DNA from: Cryobacterium sp. PH31-L1 | GTDB taxonomy: Bacteria; Actinomycetota; Actinomycetes; Actinomycetales; Microbacteriaceae | Reading direction: 5' to 3' | DNA: 64,000 bases | Assembly (NCBI RefSeq): GCF_030063145.1 | Contig: NZ_JASISM010000001.1 | Location: 806,001-870,000, forward strand | In this document: positions 8,780-17,836 of the stretch, piece after piece | Position numbering within the stretch: the first letter of the stretch is position 1 | How the letters are laid out: the number at the start of each line of letters is the position of its first letter | The notes under the pieces: generated by a model | Database searches by the model: none | Told to the model about the DNA's origin: nothing | The model's input: the letters and a program-made list of their open reading frames with translations, nothing else | Program-made: the position numbers and the translations under genes

Positions 8780-9303
8780 GTGCGCCAGGGGGGTTGGTGG
8801 TTCGGGGCTGGGAGTGTTGGCGCGGTGGCTCTGGGCGGGCCGCCAGGTCTGGGTCGGGTCCCAGAGTAGGGGGCCGCGTACTTGGGGTCGGCCTGCGCTC
8901 ATGCGGATTGTCCATCCGCTGGTGTCGATGGTGTGGTGGTGGAACCAGCAGAGGAGGCGACGTTTGGCTTCGCGGCTGGAGATTCCGGCGAGTTGGGTGA
9001 TGAATTCGACCCGGTTGCGGCATCCGTTCTGGTAGGCCAGCGACCCGTTGCCGAGGTCGGTTTCGGCGCGCATACCGATGTCGGTGGTGGAGCGTGCGCG
9101 GTTAATTGGTACTGGGCCCCATCGACCTTGCGGCCGAGTTCTTCGAGGGCCGTCATGACCGCCACAGCTTCAGCATCGTCGAGGTGGCCGAACCGCACAT
9201 CGTCGAACGCTTCCGCCAGAATGGCACCGGCCAGTGTCACCGCCTCAACGCGAGAACCCCGCGGAATCGAGCCCGGTTCGGCGGGCGGGGCGGTGAGGGT
9301 CAT
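8780..9303 (-). pseudogene. Remnant of a DUF222/HNH endonuclease gene (internal deletion plus frameshift)
   Basis: Reading from ATG 9303, a DUF222-type N-terminus is visible (AVTLAGAILAEAFDDV, LDDAEAVAVMTALEELGRKV). The frame is lost around 9075-9091 and the family sequence continues in another frame (ETDLGNGSLAYQNGCRNRVE, ISSREAKRRL). Near 8953 it jumps directly to what looks like the C-terminal end of HNH/DUF222 proteins (CWFHHHTIDTSGWTIRM, WDPTQTWRPA, to about 8834). The middle of the protein, including the HNH active site, is missing. The open frame continues into bkdC to 8618, which is not meaningful. Family members are abundant and often decayed in Microbacteriaceae. Confidence 0.75.
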
Positions 9304-9652
9304 GGCGTCGGTGCCTCTTTCACCCACAATTGTAGCTCGAGTCACCCATAAAGGCGATAGAATCTCAGTAAAAAATAGAAAAGAGTTCAGAAGTTTCTTC
9401 CCACAGACGCGAGCGGTTGAACGGTCATATCGTCCCTCCTGGAGCAACCTCTGCCGCGCTCTCGCAAGCTCAGGCATACACGCAACGCCGTAGTGCCCGG
9501 GCAGGGTCGTGACGGCCTACCCCTGACCGTCCGTCATGGCTTCGATTGATGGGCCAGTAGGAGGGAGGCGGATCAACATTGGAGCTTGCGCAATCGGGTT
9601 TCAGTCGACGCGGGCAGTTGACCGGGCTGGTGAGGCGTAGCAGAGTGGAAGC
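9304..9652. other. Intergenic stretch without a recognisable gene
   Basis: About 350 bases between the DUF222/HNH remnant and the pterin dehydratase-like gene. It includes an AT-rich patch near 9345-9400 (TCAGTAAAAAATAGAAAAG) that could be the old promoter of the remnant. No ORF with family resemblance, RNA gene or clear terminator was seen. Confidence 0.5.
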
Positions 9653-10315
9653 ATGAATGCTCGAGGCGAACTCCTTGCCCCCTTCACGACGAAGAAGCAG
9701 CTGACCGGCGGCGCATTTGTGCACCTCGACGGATGCCTGCACGCGGCCTTTCGCACCAAGGACTTTGCTTCCGCGCTGGAACTGGTCAACCGCGTTGGCG
9801 CAGTGGCCGAGCAGATGAACCACCACCCCGATCTGCGCCTTGGTTACGGCACCGTCTCGCTCACCCTCACCTCGCACGATGCCGGGGGAGTAACCGCGCG
9901 CGATCTGCAGCTCGCCGCCCAAGTGCAACAGATTGCCGACATGCTCGAAGCGACTGCCGACGACCAGCAGCCGACCCGCTACGACATCGCCATCGACTGC
10001 ACCGACACGGATGCCGTGCGCCCGTTTTGGCGGGTCGGCCTCGGCTATACCGAGGTGGCCGGCGACGACGGCATCGAACTGGTCGACCCACGCGGACTGT
10101 CGCCCAAGGTCTGGTTCCAGCATATGGAGATCGCCCGCACCGACCGCAACCGGATCCATCTCGACGTCTATGTGCCGAGTGATGACGCCGAGGACAGGGT
10201 CGCTGCCGTGCTTGAAGTCGGCGGAGTGCTGCTCGCCGACGAACACGCACCCGACTGGTGGGTGCTCGCCGACGTCGAGGGTAACGAGCTCTGCGTCTGC
10301 ACCGCCGCCTTCTGA
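9653..10315 (+). CDS. Pterin-4a-carbinolamine dehydratase-like domain fused to a glyoxalase/VOC domain
   Basis: A 220-residue two-domain protein. The first half carries the dehydratase signature QMNHHPDLRLGYGTVSLTL...SHDAGGVTARD with the catalytic His pair (about residues 45-80). The second half (about residues 108-220) is a glyoxalase-like VOC fold (YDIAIDCTDTDAVRPFWRVGLGYTEV, RIHLDVYVP, LADVEGNELCVC). The dehydratase domain recycles 4a-hydroxytetrahydrobiopterin in known enzymes; the substrate of the fusion is not known to me. The fusion is found in other actinobacteria. No pterin-dependent hydroxylase is nearby. Confidence 0.8.
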   Translation: MNARGELLAPFTTKKQLTGGAFVHLDGCLHAAFRTKDFASALELVNRVGAVAEQMNHHPDLRLGYGTVSLTLTSHDAGGVTARDLQLAAQVQQIADMLEATADDQQPTRYDIAIDCTDTDAVRPFWRVGLGYTEVAGDDGIELVDPRGLSPKVWFQHMEIARTDRNRIHLDVYVPSDDAEDRVAAVLEVGGVLLADEHAPDWWVLADVEGNELCVCTAAF

Positions 10316-10318
10316 CGC

Positions 10319-11217
10319 TTAGAACGGCCGGAGGATCGCCGGGGCTTCGTCCCGCACCGCCGCCGAGACAGCATCCAGCAGGGGCGAAGAGAGGTTCCAC
10401 CGCTGCCAGAACAGGGGAACATCGACGGCCGAGTTGGGGGCCAGGTCGACCAGACGACCATCGGCGATCTCGACGGCGCACTGCTGTTCGGGGAGCATGC
10501 CCCAGCCAAAGCCCAGCAGAATAGCCCGCACGAAATCGTTCGACGTCGGGATGTAGTGGATCGGCCCGCTGCTGCCACCGCCGGTATGGTCACGCAGAAA
10601 CGATTCCTGCAGGTCATCGTTGCGCTCGAAGGCGACGACGGGTGCTCGGGGCAGGGCGATCAGGCCGCCATGGTTCGGCAGCCAGCGCTCGATGAACGCG
10701 GGCGTTGCGACGGCGTGATAGCGCATCTGACCGAGCGGCTCGGCGACGCAACCCTGCATGGCCTCCGCGTGGAGGTCACCGCGGCCATGACCGTCCCAGC
10801 GCGCAGCAATCTCGTCGTGTGTTCCTGGTCTTCTCGGTGCAGGTCGAAGGCCACACCGAGGGTCTCCCCGAATCCGGCGAGGGAATCGAGAAACCAGGTG
10901 GCGAGGCTGTCCGCATTCACCGCGAGCGACACAGGAAACGCCCGACCGTCGGACCTGCCCTCGTGCAACTGGCGCACCGTGTCGGCCTCGAGCAGCTCCA
11001 CCTGGCGCGCGTAGCGCAACAGCACGTCGCCAGCGTCGGTGAGCCGGACCGGGGTCGTGCGCTGCACGAGCACCCGCCCGCTGGTCTGCTCCATCGCCTT
11101 GACGCGCTGCGAGACTGCGGACGGCGTCACGTGCAGTCGGGCAGCGGCCGCCTCAAACGACCCCTCGCTCACGAGCGCGAGCAGGGTCGCGAGCTGTTCG
11201 AGCGTAAATCGTTGCAT
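10319..11217 (-). pseudogene. lysG: LysG/ArgP-type LysR regulator, frameshifted
   Basis: Two frames together make one LysR protein of about 299 residues. The N-terminal frame (from ATG 11217) has the helix-turn-helix FTLEQLATLLALVSEGSF...HVTPSAVSQRVKAMEQ. It matches the family up to AAVTSTRRP. The family sequence then resumes in another frame as QGCVAEPLGQMRYHAVATPAFIERW and runs to the normal end at 10319. The shift lies near 10757-10766 and looks like one missing base. It is divergent from the lysE exporter, as in Corynebacterium lysG-lysE. A sequencing error would restore an intact gene. Confidence 0.8.
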
Positions 11218-11277
11218 TAGATCAGCTTATGAAACGATAGCTGTACTGAATTAGAGCGAGCGCCTAGCGTTGCACCA

Positions 11278-11901
11278 GTGACCTCAACTTTTCTGCCAGC
11301 CCTGCTGGGCCTTGCCACGGGGCTCTCCCTCATAATTGCGATCGGATCCCAGAATGCATTCGTGCTGCGACTCGGCATCGAGGGGCGCAACAGGGTCATC
11401 GTTCCCGTCGTCGCGATCTGCGCGGTGTCGGACGCCGTGCTCATCCTGGCCGGCGTGCTCGGGCTCGGGGTAGTCGTCGCCGCAGCGCCGGTGGCGATCA
11501 TCGTGATCCGGGTTTTCGGCTCGGCCTTTCTGATCGTCTACGGGCTCGTCGCGGCTCGCCGTGCAATTCGCCCGGGGGCGCTCGTCGTCTCAGGGGTCGT
11601 GGCATCAACCGGCATGCGGGTCGCCGTCGTGAGCGTGCTGGCCCTCACCTGGCTGAATCCCCACGTCTATCTCGACACCGTGCTGTTCCTCGGCGCTGTC
11701 GCCAACCAGCAGGGTGCAACGGAACGCTGGTGGTGGGCGGGAGGCGCCATTGCGGCCAGCTTCGTCTGGTTCTGCGCCCTCGGCTTCGGGGCGCGCCTGC
11801 TGCGGCCGATGTTCGCCAAGCCGGCGTCCTGGCGAGTTCTTGATGCGGTGATCGCCGTGGTGATGATCGCCCTCGGTGTGCGCCTGGCACTCGGGCACTA
11901 G
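11278..11901 (+). CDS. lysE: LysE/ArgO-family basic amino acid exporter
   Basis: A 207-residue membrane protein with about six helices. It has the LysE-family N-terminal motif GLATGLSLIIAIGSQNAFVLRLGI and the mid-protein LTWLNPHVYLDTVLFLG (NPHVYLDT is diagnostic). It exports lysine and/or arginine in characterised relatives. A TAGCGT box (11265-11270) sits seven bases before the GTG start and no ribosome binding site is visible, so the mRNA is probably leaderless. The 60-base gap to the divergent LysG-type gene should hold the regulator's operator. With that regulator broken, the exporter may be uninducible. Confidence 0.9.
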   Translation: MTSTFLPALLGLATGLSLIIAIGSQNAFVLRLGIEGRNRVIVPVVAICAVSDAVLILAGVLGLGVVVAAAPVAIIVIRVFGSAFLIVYGLVAARRAIRPGALVVSGVVASTGMRVAVVSVLALTWLNPHVYLDTVLFLGAVANQQGATERWWWAGGAIAASFVWFCALGFGARLLRPMFAKPASWRVLDAVIAVVMIALGVRLALGH

Positions 11902-11937
11902 CCCGGCCCTTGTGCCACCGGCCCGCACGGACCAACA

Positions 11938-12705
11938 ATGGACCATGAGCTGGGCGAAGCTATGACCGGGCCGAGCGCGGGGATTGGTTCTGATCACCTG
12001 GGAGTGAGCCTAGGCGGCACCGTCGTGCTGCGCGACGTGTCGCTCACGGTGCAGCCCGGGGAGATTCACGCGCTCGTTGGGCTCAATGGAGCCGGCAAGA
12101 CCACGCTTATGCGTACCCTGCTCGGCATGCTCACGCCCACCAGCGGCACGGTCAGCCTGTTCGGCGAGCCCGTCGCTGCCCTGTCGGCAGCTGGCTGGTC
12201 GCACGTCGGCCAGATGCTCGAGGTGCCATTCGCCTACCCGGAGCTCACCGTGCGAGAGAACGTGTACTCCGCTGCGCGTCTGCACGGGCTGAGTCGCCCA
12301 CGGGCCAGATCTGCGACAACGGATGCCGTGCTCTCCCTCGGCCTGTCGGCCTACGACATGCGCCGGGCCGGCATCCTCTCCACCGGAAATCGGCAGCGCG
12401 TCGGCCTCGCCGCCGCGCTCGTGCACGCGCCAACTGTCATCGTGCTCGACGAACCGTCGAGGGGACTCGATCCCCGCGGCGTGATCGTGTTGCGGGAACT
12501 GCTGCAGACCGCCGCCCGCGAGCGGAACGCCGCCATCTTGGTGTCGAGCCACCACCTGGACGAGGTCGCACGCATGGCGGACCGCATCACCGTTCTGCAC
12601 GGTGGGGTCATGGTCGGGTCGCTCGCTCCCGGCTCGATCGACCTCGAACGGCAGTTCTTCGACCTCGTGTTGCGCGCCGACTCCGCCAACGAGGCCCGGC
12701 CATGA
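11938..12705 (+). CDS. ABC transporter ATP-binding protein
   Basis: Up to 255 residues. Walker A GLNGAGKTT (about residue 49), signature LSTGNRQRVGLAAAL (an LSxGxxQR variant) and Walker B VIVLDEPSRGLDPRG are present, followed by a switch His in VSSHHLDE. It resembles the CcmA/YhaQ-type ATPases of multidrug or lantibiotic-type exporters. The first ATG is shown; ATG 11962 is an equally likely start (MTGPSAGIG). It overlaps the permease gene by ATGA. Confidence 0.85.
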   Translation: MDHELGEAMTGPSAGIGSDHLGVSLGGTVVLRDVSLTVQPGEIHALVGLNGAGKTTLMRTLLGMLTPTSGTVSLFGEPVAALSAAGWSHVGQMLEVPFAYPELTVRENVYSAARLHGLSRPRARSATTDAVLSLGLSAYDMRRAGILSTGNRQRVGLAAALVHAPTVIVLDEPSRGLDPRGVIVLRELLQTAARERNAAILVSSHHLDEVARMADRITVLHGGVMVGSLAPGSIDLERQFFDLVLRADSANEARP

Positions 12706-13475
12706 TTCCCGCCGAACTCGAATTCGAAGCCTGCAAGTTTCTGCGCGCCCCGACCGTGCGCGTGATCTCCGCGCTCCTCGGCGCGGTGGTTCCGGCGCTC
12801 GCCGCTGCACTCACCGTGGCCGCGACGAGCGATTCGGTCACGCCGATCGCGCTCAAGGCCAGCGCGATGGTCATCGGAACCGGCTGGAACGGCTACCTCA
12901 GTACCGTCGGCATGGTGCTCTCGGTGGCGGTGCTGCTGGGCGTGGGGTTCGTGCTGAGCTGGAGCTTCGGCCGCGAATTCACCGATCACACCTTTTCGGC
13001 CCTCTTCGCTCTGCCGGTAAGCCGCCGCCGTCTCGCCTACGCCAAATTCATCGTGGTGATCGCCTGGTCGCTGCTGCTCTGCCTCGTCACCATACTGCTT
13101 GCCCTGCCGTTGGGACTCGCGATCGGTCTCGGTCCGCCAGACTCCGCCGCGCTCTCGGTCGGAGCGCGGATTCTCGTCACGTGGAGTCTCACGACCCTGC
13201 TCGCCTGCCCGCTGGCCTGGGTGGCCAGCGCGGCCCGCGGCTACCTCGCCGCTGTCGGGGCCCTGATCCTGGTCATCGTGGTGACCCAGGTGGTGACGGC
13301 GTTTGGCGGAGGAGCCTGGTTTCCCTACGCGGCCCCCGGACTCTGGATGGGGCTCGGCGGCCCCGCCGCGAGCCAGGTGACGCCGCTGCAACTGCTCCTG
13401 GCCGTTCCGGTCGGGGCCGCAGGGGTCTGGGTCACCGGTCGCTGGTGGAAGACGGCCGAGCTCACGCGTCGGTAG
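12702..13475 (+). CDS. ABC transporter permease (ABC-2 type)
   Basis: A 257-residue protein with about six membrane helices. FGREFTDHTFSALFALPVSRRRLAYAKF (about residues 88-115) is the typical cytosolic loop of ABC-2 permeases. It partners with the ATPase encoded immediately upstream through a four-base overlap. The substrate is not predictable. Its 3' end overlaps the convergent TetR gene by 14 bases. Confidence 0.82.
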   Translation: MIPAELEFEACKFLRAPTVRVISALLGAVVPALAAALTVAATSDSVTPIALKASAMVIGTGWNGYLSTVGMVLSVAVLLGVGFVLSWSFGREFTDHTFSALFALPVSRRRLAYAKFIVVIAWSLLLCLVTILLALPLGLAIGLGPPDSAALSVGARILVTWSLTTLLACPLAWVASAARGYLAAVGALILVIVVTQVVTAFGGGAWFPYAAPGLWMGLGGPAASQVTPLQLLLAVPVGAAGVWVTGRWWKTAELTRR

Positions 13476-14070
13476 CGGTGCTCGGCAGGCCCAGGGCGGC
13501 CAGCGCCATTTCCTCGAGCAGGGCGCGCACGGCGGGCCGCGCCGCGGTGCGGGCGCTGTGCGGGGTGGAGTTCAGCAGCCCGAAGGTGGCGTGGGCGCGA
13601 ATGCGCAGTAGAGCTTCATCCACCGTGGGGTGCACGTGCCCCAACACCGCCACCCACAGTTCCACATATTCGCGCTGCAGCAGGCGCACCCGGTGCCGGT
13701 CGGTCTCAGCCAGGCTGTCCAGGTCGCGGTCCTGCACCCGAATTACATCGGGGTTGGCGAGGGCGAAGTGCGCGTGAAAGCGCACCAGTTCGCCCAGGGC
13801 GGCCGCGGCATCCGTCGTTTCGGTCACGACGGCCTGGCCGCCGGCTACGAGGTCCTGGCTCACGTCGATGAGCAGGGCGGCGAGCACGGCTTGCTTGCCG
13901 CTGAAGTGCCGGTAGACGGCCGGACCGCTCACACCGGCGGCAGCGCCGAGGTCTTCAATGGAGACCCCGTTGAATCCCGACCGGGAGAAGAGCGTGGCGG
14001 CCGCATCGAGCAGGGCGGAGCGTCGGTCGGCCTTGGCCCGACTCCGCGTCGTTTCTGTCGGGGCGCTCAT
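13462..14070 (-). CDS. TetR-family regulator of the acyl-CoA/leucine-type operon
   Basis: A 202-residue protein with a TetR helix-turn-helix (LFSRSGFNGVSIEDLGAAAGVSGPAVYRHFSGKQAVLAALL, about residues 27-68) and an all-helical ligand domain. It is divergent from the carboxylase/acyl-CoA dehydrogenase operon, and the gap between them carries two matching inverted repeats (14094-14113 and 14120-14139). M. tuberculosis has a TetR gene (Rv2506) near its equivalent cluster. The likely ligand is an acyl-CoA intermediate. Confidence 0.85.
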   Translation of the reverse strand: MSAPTETTRSRAKADRRSALLDAAATLFSRSGFNGVSIEDLGAAAGVSGPAVYRHFSGKQAVLAALLIDVSQDLVAGGQAVVTETTDAAAALGELVRFHAHFALANPDVIRVQDRDLDSLAETDRHRVRLLQREYVELWVAVLGHVHPTVDEALLRIRAHATFGLLNSTPHSARTAARPAVRALLEEMALAALGLPSTATDA

Positions 14071-14093
14071 ACCAACCTTTCAACTAGACATTT

Positions 14094-14113
14094 CAGTTAA
14101 TCCTGACTAACCT
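14094..14113. promoter_or_regulatory. Second, imperfect TetR operator copy
   Basis: CAGTTA (14094-14099) and ACTAAC (14106-14111) keep the same spacing as in the perfect site at 14120-14139, exactly 26 bases away. The inner bases are not symmetric. Confidence 0.5.
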
Positions 14114-14119
14114 TATCTT

Positions 14120-14139
14120 CAGTTAGTAATCACTAACTG
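14120..14139. promoter_or_regulatory. TetR operator: perfect 8-4-8 inverted repeat
   Basis: CAGTTAGT AATC ACTAACTG, a perfect palindrome in the gap between the TetR gene and the carboxylase beta gene. It lies 35 bases before the carboxylase start, where it could block its promoter and that of the regulator. Confidence 0.7.
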
Positions 14140-14173
14140 TAGTTGATGCCGGGCGCTCCGGCCCAATGGGAAG

Positions 14174-15787
14174 ATGTCGATGGAGACACTCGCGAGTCGG
14201 CTCGACTCCTCTGCTCAAGCCTTTGTCACCAATGACGCTTCCCAGCGGCAGCTCGTGGCCGACCTGAAACAGCGCCTCGCCACGGCCGCACTCGGCGGAC
14301 CGGAGAAGTCCCGGCAGCGCCACCTCGCCCGCGGCAAACTGCTGCCGCGCGAGCGCATCGACCAGTTGCTCGACGACGGCAGCCCATTTCTCGAGATCGC
14401 GCCGCTCGCCGCGACCGGCCTGTATAACGACGACAGCCCCGGTGCGGGCGTCATCGCCGGCATCGGCCTCGTGCACGGCCGCTACGTGCTCGTGATCTCC
14501 AACGACGCCACCGTCAAGGGCGGCACCTACTACCCGATGACGGTGAAGAAGCACTTGCGGGCCCAGGAGATCGCCCTCGAAAACCGACTGCCCTGCATCT
14601 ACCTCGTCGACTCCGGCGGCGCCTTCCTGCCCATGCAAGACGAAGTCTTCCCCGACCGCGACCACTTCGGACGCATCTTCTACAACCAGGCGCGGATGTC
14701 CGCGGCCAAGATCCCGCAGATCGCCTCGGTCATGGGATCCTGCACCGCCGGCGGCGCCTACGTGCCCGCCATGAGCGACGAGACCGTGATTGTGCGTGAC
14801 CAGGGCACCATCTTTCTCGGCGGCCCGCCGCTCGTGAAGGCTGCCATCGGCGAGATTGTCACCGCGGAGGAACTCGGCGGCGGCGAGCTGCATTCCCGCG
14901 TCTCCGGCGTCACGGACCACCTCGCCGAAAACGACGAGCACGCCCTGCAAATCGTGCGCGACATCGTCTCTACCCTGCCACCCGCCCAAGCCCCGGCCTG
15001 GCAGGTGCTGCCCACGGTCGACCCTGTCGCCGACGAGAGCGAACTGTACGGAGCCGTCCCCGTCGATGTGCAGGGCCAATATGACGTGCACGAGGTCGTC
15101 GCCCGCATCGTCGACGGCAGCGAATTCCACGAGTTCAAACGCGAATACGCCACCACACTGATCACCGGGTTCGCGCACATCCACGGCCACCCGGTGGGCA
15201 TCGTCGCCAACAACGGCATCCTTTTCGCCGACTCCGCGCAGAAGGGCGCGCACTTCATCGAGCTCTGTGACCAGCGCGGCATTCCGCTCGTCTTTCTGCA
15301 GAACATCTCCGGGTTCATGGTGGGACGCGACGCCGAGGCCGGCGGCATCGCCAAGCACGGCGCCAAAATGGTCACCGCCGTAGCGACCGCCCGCGTGCCT
15401 AAACTGACGGTCGTCATCGGCGGCTCCTTCGGCGCCGGCAACTACTCGATGTGTGGCCGCGCCTACTCGCCGCGCTTCCTCTGGATGTGGCCGGGCAGCC
15501 GCATCTCTGTGATGGGCGGCCCGCAGGCCTCCTCCGTGCTCGCCACCGTGAAACGCGAGCAGATCGAGGGCGGCGGCGAGACATGGTCGGCCGAGGCCGA
15601 GACCGCTTTCAAGGCGCCGATCCTCGAGAAGTACGAGACCCAGGGCAGCCCCTACTACTCCACCGCCCGGCTCTGGGACGACGGCGTCATCGACCCCACC
15701 GACACCCGCACGGTACTGGGCCTCGCCCTGTCCGTGTGTGCCACCGCGCCGCTCGATGAGTCCGCCTTCGGCCTGTTCAGGATGTGA
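14174..15787 (+). CDS. accD1: Acyl-CoA carboxylase beta (carboxyltransferase) subunit, methylcrotonyl-CoA type
   Basis: A 537-residue carboxyltransferase with the N-terminal acyl-CoA-binding half ([20 protein letters not shown]) and the C-terminal carboxybiotin half ([47 protein letters not shown]). Closest in layout to the beta subunit of methylcrotonyl-CoA carboxylase: it is first in an operon with the biotinylated alpha subunit and an acyl-CoA dehydrogenase. Expected reaction: carboxylation of 3-methylcrotonyl-CoA in leucine degradation. Three bases separate it from the alpha-subunit gene. Confidence 0.88.
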   Translation: MSMETLASRLDSSAQAFVTNDASQRQLVADLKQRLATAALGGPEKSRQRHLARGKLLPRERIDQLLDDGSPFLEIAPLAATGLYNDDSPGAGVIAGIGLVHGRYVLVISNDATVKGGTYYPMTVKKHLRAQEIALENRLPCIYLVDSGGAFLPMQDEVFPDRDHFGRIFYNQARMSAAKIPQIASVMGSCTAGGAYVPAMSDETVIVRDQGTIFLGGPPLVKAAIGEIVTAEELGGGELHSRVSGVTDHLAENDEHALQIVRDIVSTLPPAQAPAWQVLPTVDPVADESELYGAVPVDVQGQYDVHEVVARIVDGSEFHEFKREYATTLITGFAHIHGHPVGIVANNGILFADSAQKGAHFIELCDQRGIPLVFLQNISGFMVGRDAEAGGIAKHGAKMVTAVATARVPKLTVVIGGSFGAGNYSMCGRAYSPRFLWMWPGSRISVMGGPQASSVLATVKREQIEGGGETWSAEAETAFKAPILEKYETQGSPYYSTARLWDDGVIDPTDTRTVLGLALSVCATAPLDESAFGLFRM

Positions 15788-15790
15788 GAC

Positions 15791-17836
15791 ATGACCTTTG
15801 ACACCGTGCTGGTCGCCAACCGCGGCGAGATCGCCTGCCGCATCATTCGCACGCTGCGGGAGTGCGGCATCCGCTCTATCGCCGTGTACAGCGACGCCGA
15901 CCGTGACGCTCTTCATGTGTCGCTGGCGGATGCCGCGGTGCGCCTCGGCGGCGCCGCCCCGGCCGACAGCTATCTGAACATCGCGGCGGTGCTGGCTGCT
16001 GCGGCGCGAACCGGCGCCCAGGCGATCCACCCCGGCTACGGATTTCTCAGCGAGAACCAGGCCTTCGCGCAGGCCTGCGCCGACGCCGGCATCGTGTTCA
16101 TCGGGCCGAGCGTGCACGCGCTGAACGTGATGGGCGACAAGATCCGCTCGAAAAACCACGTGGCCGGCTACGGAGTGCCGATCATTCCCGGGGTGGCAGA
16201 GGCGGGCCTGAGTAACGAGCAGCTCATCGCGGCGGCCGTCGACGTCGGTTATCCGATGCTGATCAAGCCCTCGGCCGGTGGTGGCGGCAAGGGTATGCAC
16301 GTGGTGGAACGGGCCGAAGATCTGCCCGCCAGCCTGGAGACCGCACGGCGCGTGGCTCTCAGCGCCTTCGGCGACGACACCCTGCTGCTCGAACGCCTCG
16401 TGGCGACCCCGCGGCACATCGAGGTGCAGGTGCTCGCCGACAACCACGGCGCCGTGATCCACCTCGGCGAGCGCGAGTGCTCGCTGCAGCGTCGGCACCA
16501 GAAGGTGATCGAGGAGGCGCCCTCGCCCCTGCTCGATGAGGCCACTCGGTCGCGCATCGGGGAGGCGGCCTGCGCCGCCGCCAGCAGCGTGGGCTACAGC
16601 GGAGCCGGCACGGTGGAATTTCTGGTCTCCGCGGCCGCGCCAGACGAATTCTTCTTCATGGAGATGAACACCCGCCTGCAGGTTGAACACCCGGTCACCG
16701 AGCTGGTCACCGGCCTCGACCTCGTGGACTGGCAGCTGCGCATCGCAGCGGGGGAGCCGCTCACGGTCGCCCAACGCGATATCTGCCTCACGGGTCATGC
16801 CATCGAGGCGCGGGTCTACGCGGAGAATCCCGAGCGTGGTTTTCTGCCGACCACCGGCACGGTGTTGCAGCTGCACGAGGCTACCGGTGATGGAGTGCGG
16901 GTGGACAGCTCGCTGACGTTGGGCCTCGCGATCGCCTCACACTATGACCCGATGCTCGCCAAGGTGATCGCTTGGGCTCCCACCCGGCTGGAGGCACTCA
17001 ACCGGCTCGACCGGGCGCTCGCCGACACCGTTGTGCTCGGCGTGCAGACCAACACCGAATACCTGCGGCTGCTGCTAGCGGATGCCGACGTGCGCGTCGG
17101 CCGCCTCGACACCGGTCTGATCGAACGCAAGCTTCCGGGCCTCACGTTTCAGGGGGCCGACGAACAGGTGCTCGCCGCCGCGGCCCTGTTCCTGCACGGT
17201 CGGGCGGTCGCGCGGGCGCTCGCCGAGTCCGATCTGTCCGACGCGAACGGCGTGTGGACGCGGCCGAGCGGGTGGCGGGCGGGTTCACCGCGTCCGGTGC
17301 GCTACTCCCTGGGGGTGAGCGCGACCGAATCCGTTGAGGTGCAGGTTGTGGGTGAGCCGGGGGCGGCATCCGTTTCGATCGGTGGCGGGCCGGCCAAAGA
17401 AGCCGGACTGGTCCGCGTCGGAGACGGCGCGTTCAGCGTCGACTACGACGGCCAGACCCGCACGTTTGCCATCGAGCAGTCCGGAACGCGGATGTACCTC
17501 GGTGCCGACGGCTTCTCGTTCGAGCTGCGACACCGTTCCCGCGCCGAACAGCTCGCGGAACACCTCGCCAGCCGCGGCCGGGTGCCCGGTGCGGTCAGCC
17601 CCGACGTGCGCTCACCGATGCCCGGCACCGTCATCGCGGTACACGCCGCCACCGGCGACGTGGTGACGGCCGGCCAAACCATCCTCGTGGTCGAGGCCAT
17701 GAAGATGGAGCACAAACTCGTGGCCGCCACCGCTGGCCGCGTCACTGTCAATCTCAAGACCGGCGACCTCGTGTCACTCGACCAGATCGTCGCAACGGTA
17801 ACTACCCAAGAAGCAGACAAGGAAGGCTCAGCATGA
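15791..17836 (+). CDS. accA1: Acyl-CoA carboxylase alpha subunit (biotin carboxylase plus biotin carrier)
   Basis: A 681-residue protein. The N-terminal biotin carboxylase has the ATP-grasp glycine loop KPSAGGGGKGMHVV (about residues 158-171), the catalytic region EMNTRLQVEHPVTE and the start VLVANRGEIACRIIRTLRE. The C-terminus is a biotinyl domain with the acceptor Lys in VEAMKMEHKL (about residue 638). It carboxylates its own biotin for transfer by the beta subunit. It overlaps the acyl-CoA dehydrogenase gene by ATGA. Corresponds to M. tuberculosis Rv2501c. Confidence 0.9.
   Translation: MTFDTVLVANRGEIACRIIRTLRECGIRSIAVYSDADRDALHVSLADAAVRLGGAAPADSYLNIAAVLAAAARTGAQAIHPGYGFLSENQAFAQACADAGIVFIGPSVHALNVMGDKIRSKNHVAGYGVPIIPGVAEAGLSNEQLIAAAVDVGYPMLIKPSAGGGGKGMHVVERAEDLPASLETARRVALSAFGDDTLLLERLVATPRHIEVQVLADNHGAVIHLGERECSLQRRHQKVIEEAPSPLLDEATRSRIGEAACAAASSVGYSGAGTVEFLVSAAAPDEFFFMEMNTRLQVEHPVTELVTGLDLVDWQLRIAAGEPLTVAQRDICLTGHAIEARVYAENPERGFLPTTGTVLQLHEATGDGVRVDSSLTLGLAIASHYDPMLAKVIAWAPTRLEALNRLDRALADTVVLGVQTNTEYLRLLLADADVRVGRLDTGLIERKLPGLTFQGADEQVLAAAALFLHGRAVARALAESDLSDANGVWTRPSGWRAGSPRPVRYSLGVSATESVEVQVVGEPGAASVSIGGGPAKEAGLVRVGDGAFSVDYDGQTRTFAIEQSGTRMYLGADGFSFELRHRSRAEQLAEHLASRGRVPGAVSPDVRSPMPGTVIAVHAATGDVVTAGQTILVVEAMKMEHKLVAATAGRVTVNLKTGDLVSLDQIVATVTTQEADKEGSA

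Noticed and set aside
8618..9073. 151-codon frame as an intact gene
   Set aside because: It runs over 100 bases into the 3' end of bkdC and carries only fragments of DUF222 and HNH-tail sequence; treated as part of a pseudogene.
12602..13777. 391-codon frame across the ABC permease and TetR genes
   Set aside because: Arg-rich out-of-frame reading of the permease and regulator; no family resemblance.
14123..16876. Open frame of 917 codons on the minus strand
   Set aside because: It is the complement of the carboxylase genes accD1/accA1, which have full family motifs. Its product is His/Gly/Val/Asp-rich without any domain, as expected for an antisense frame in GC-rich coding DNA.
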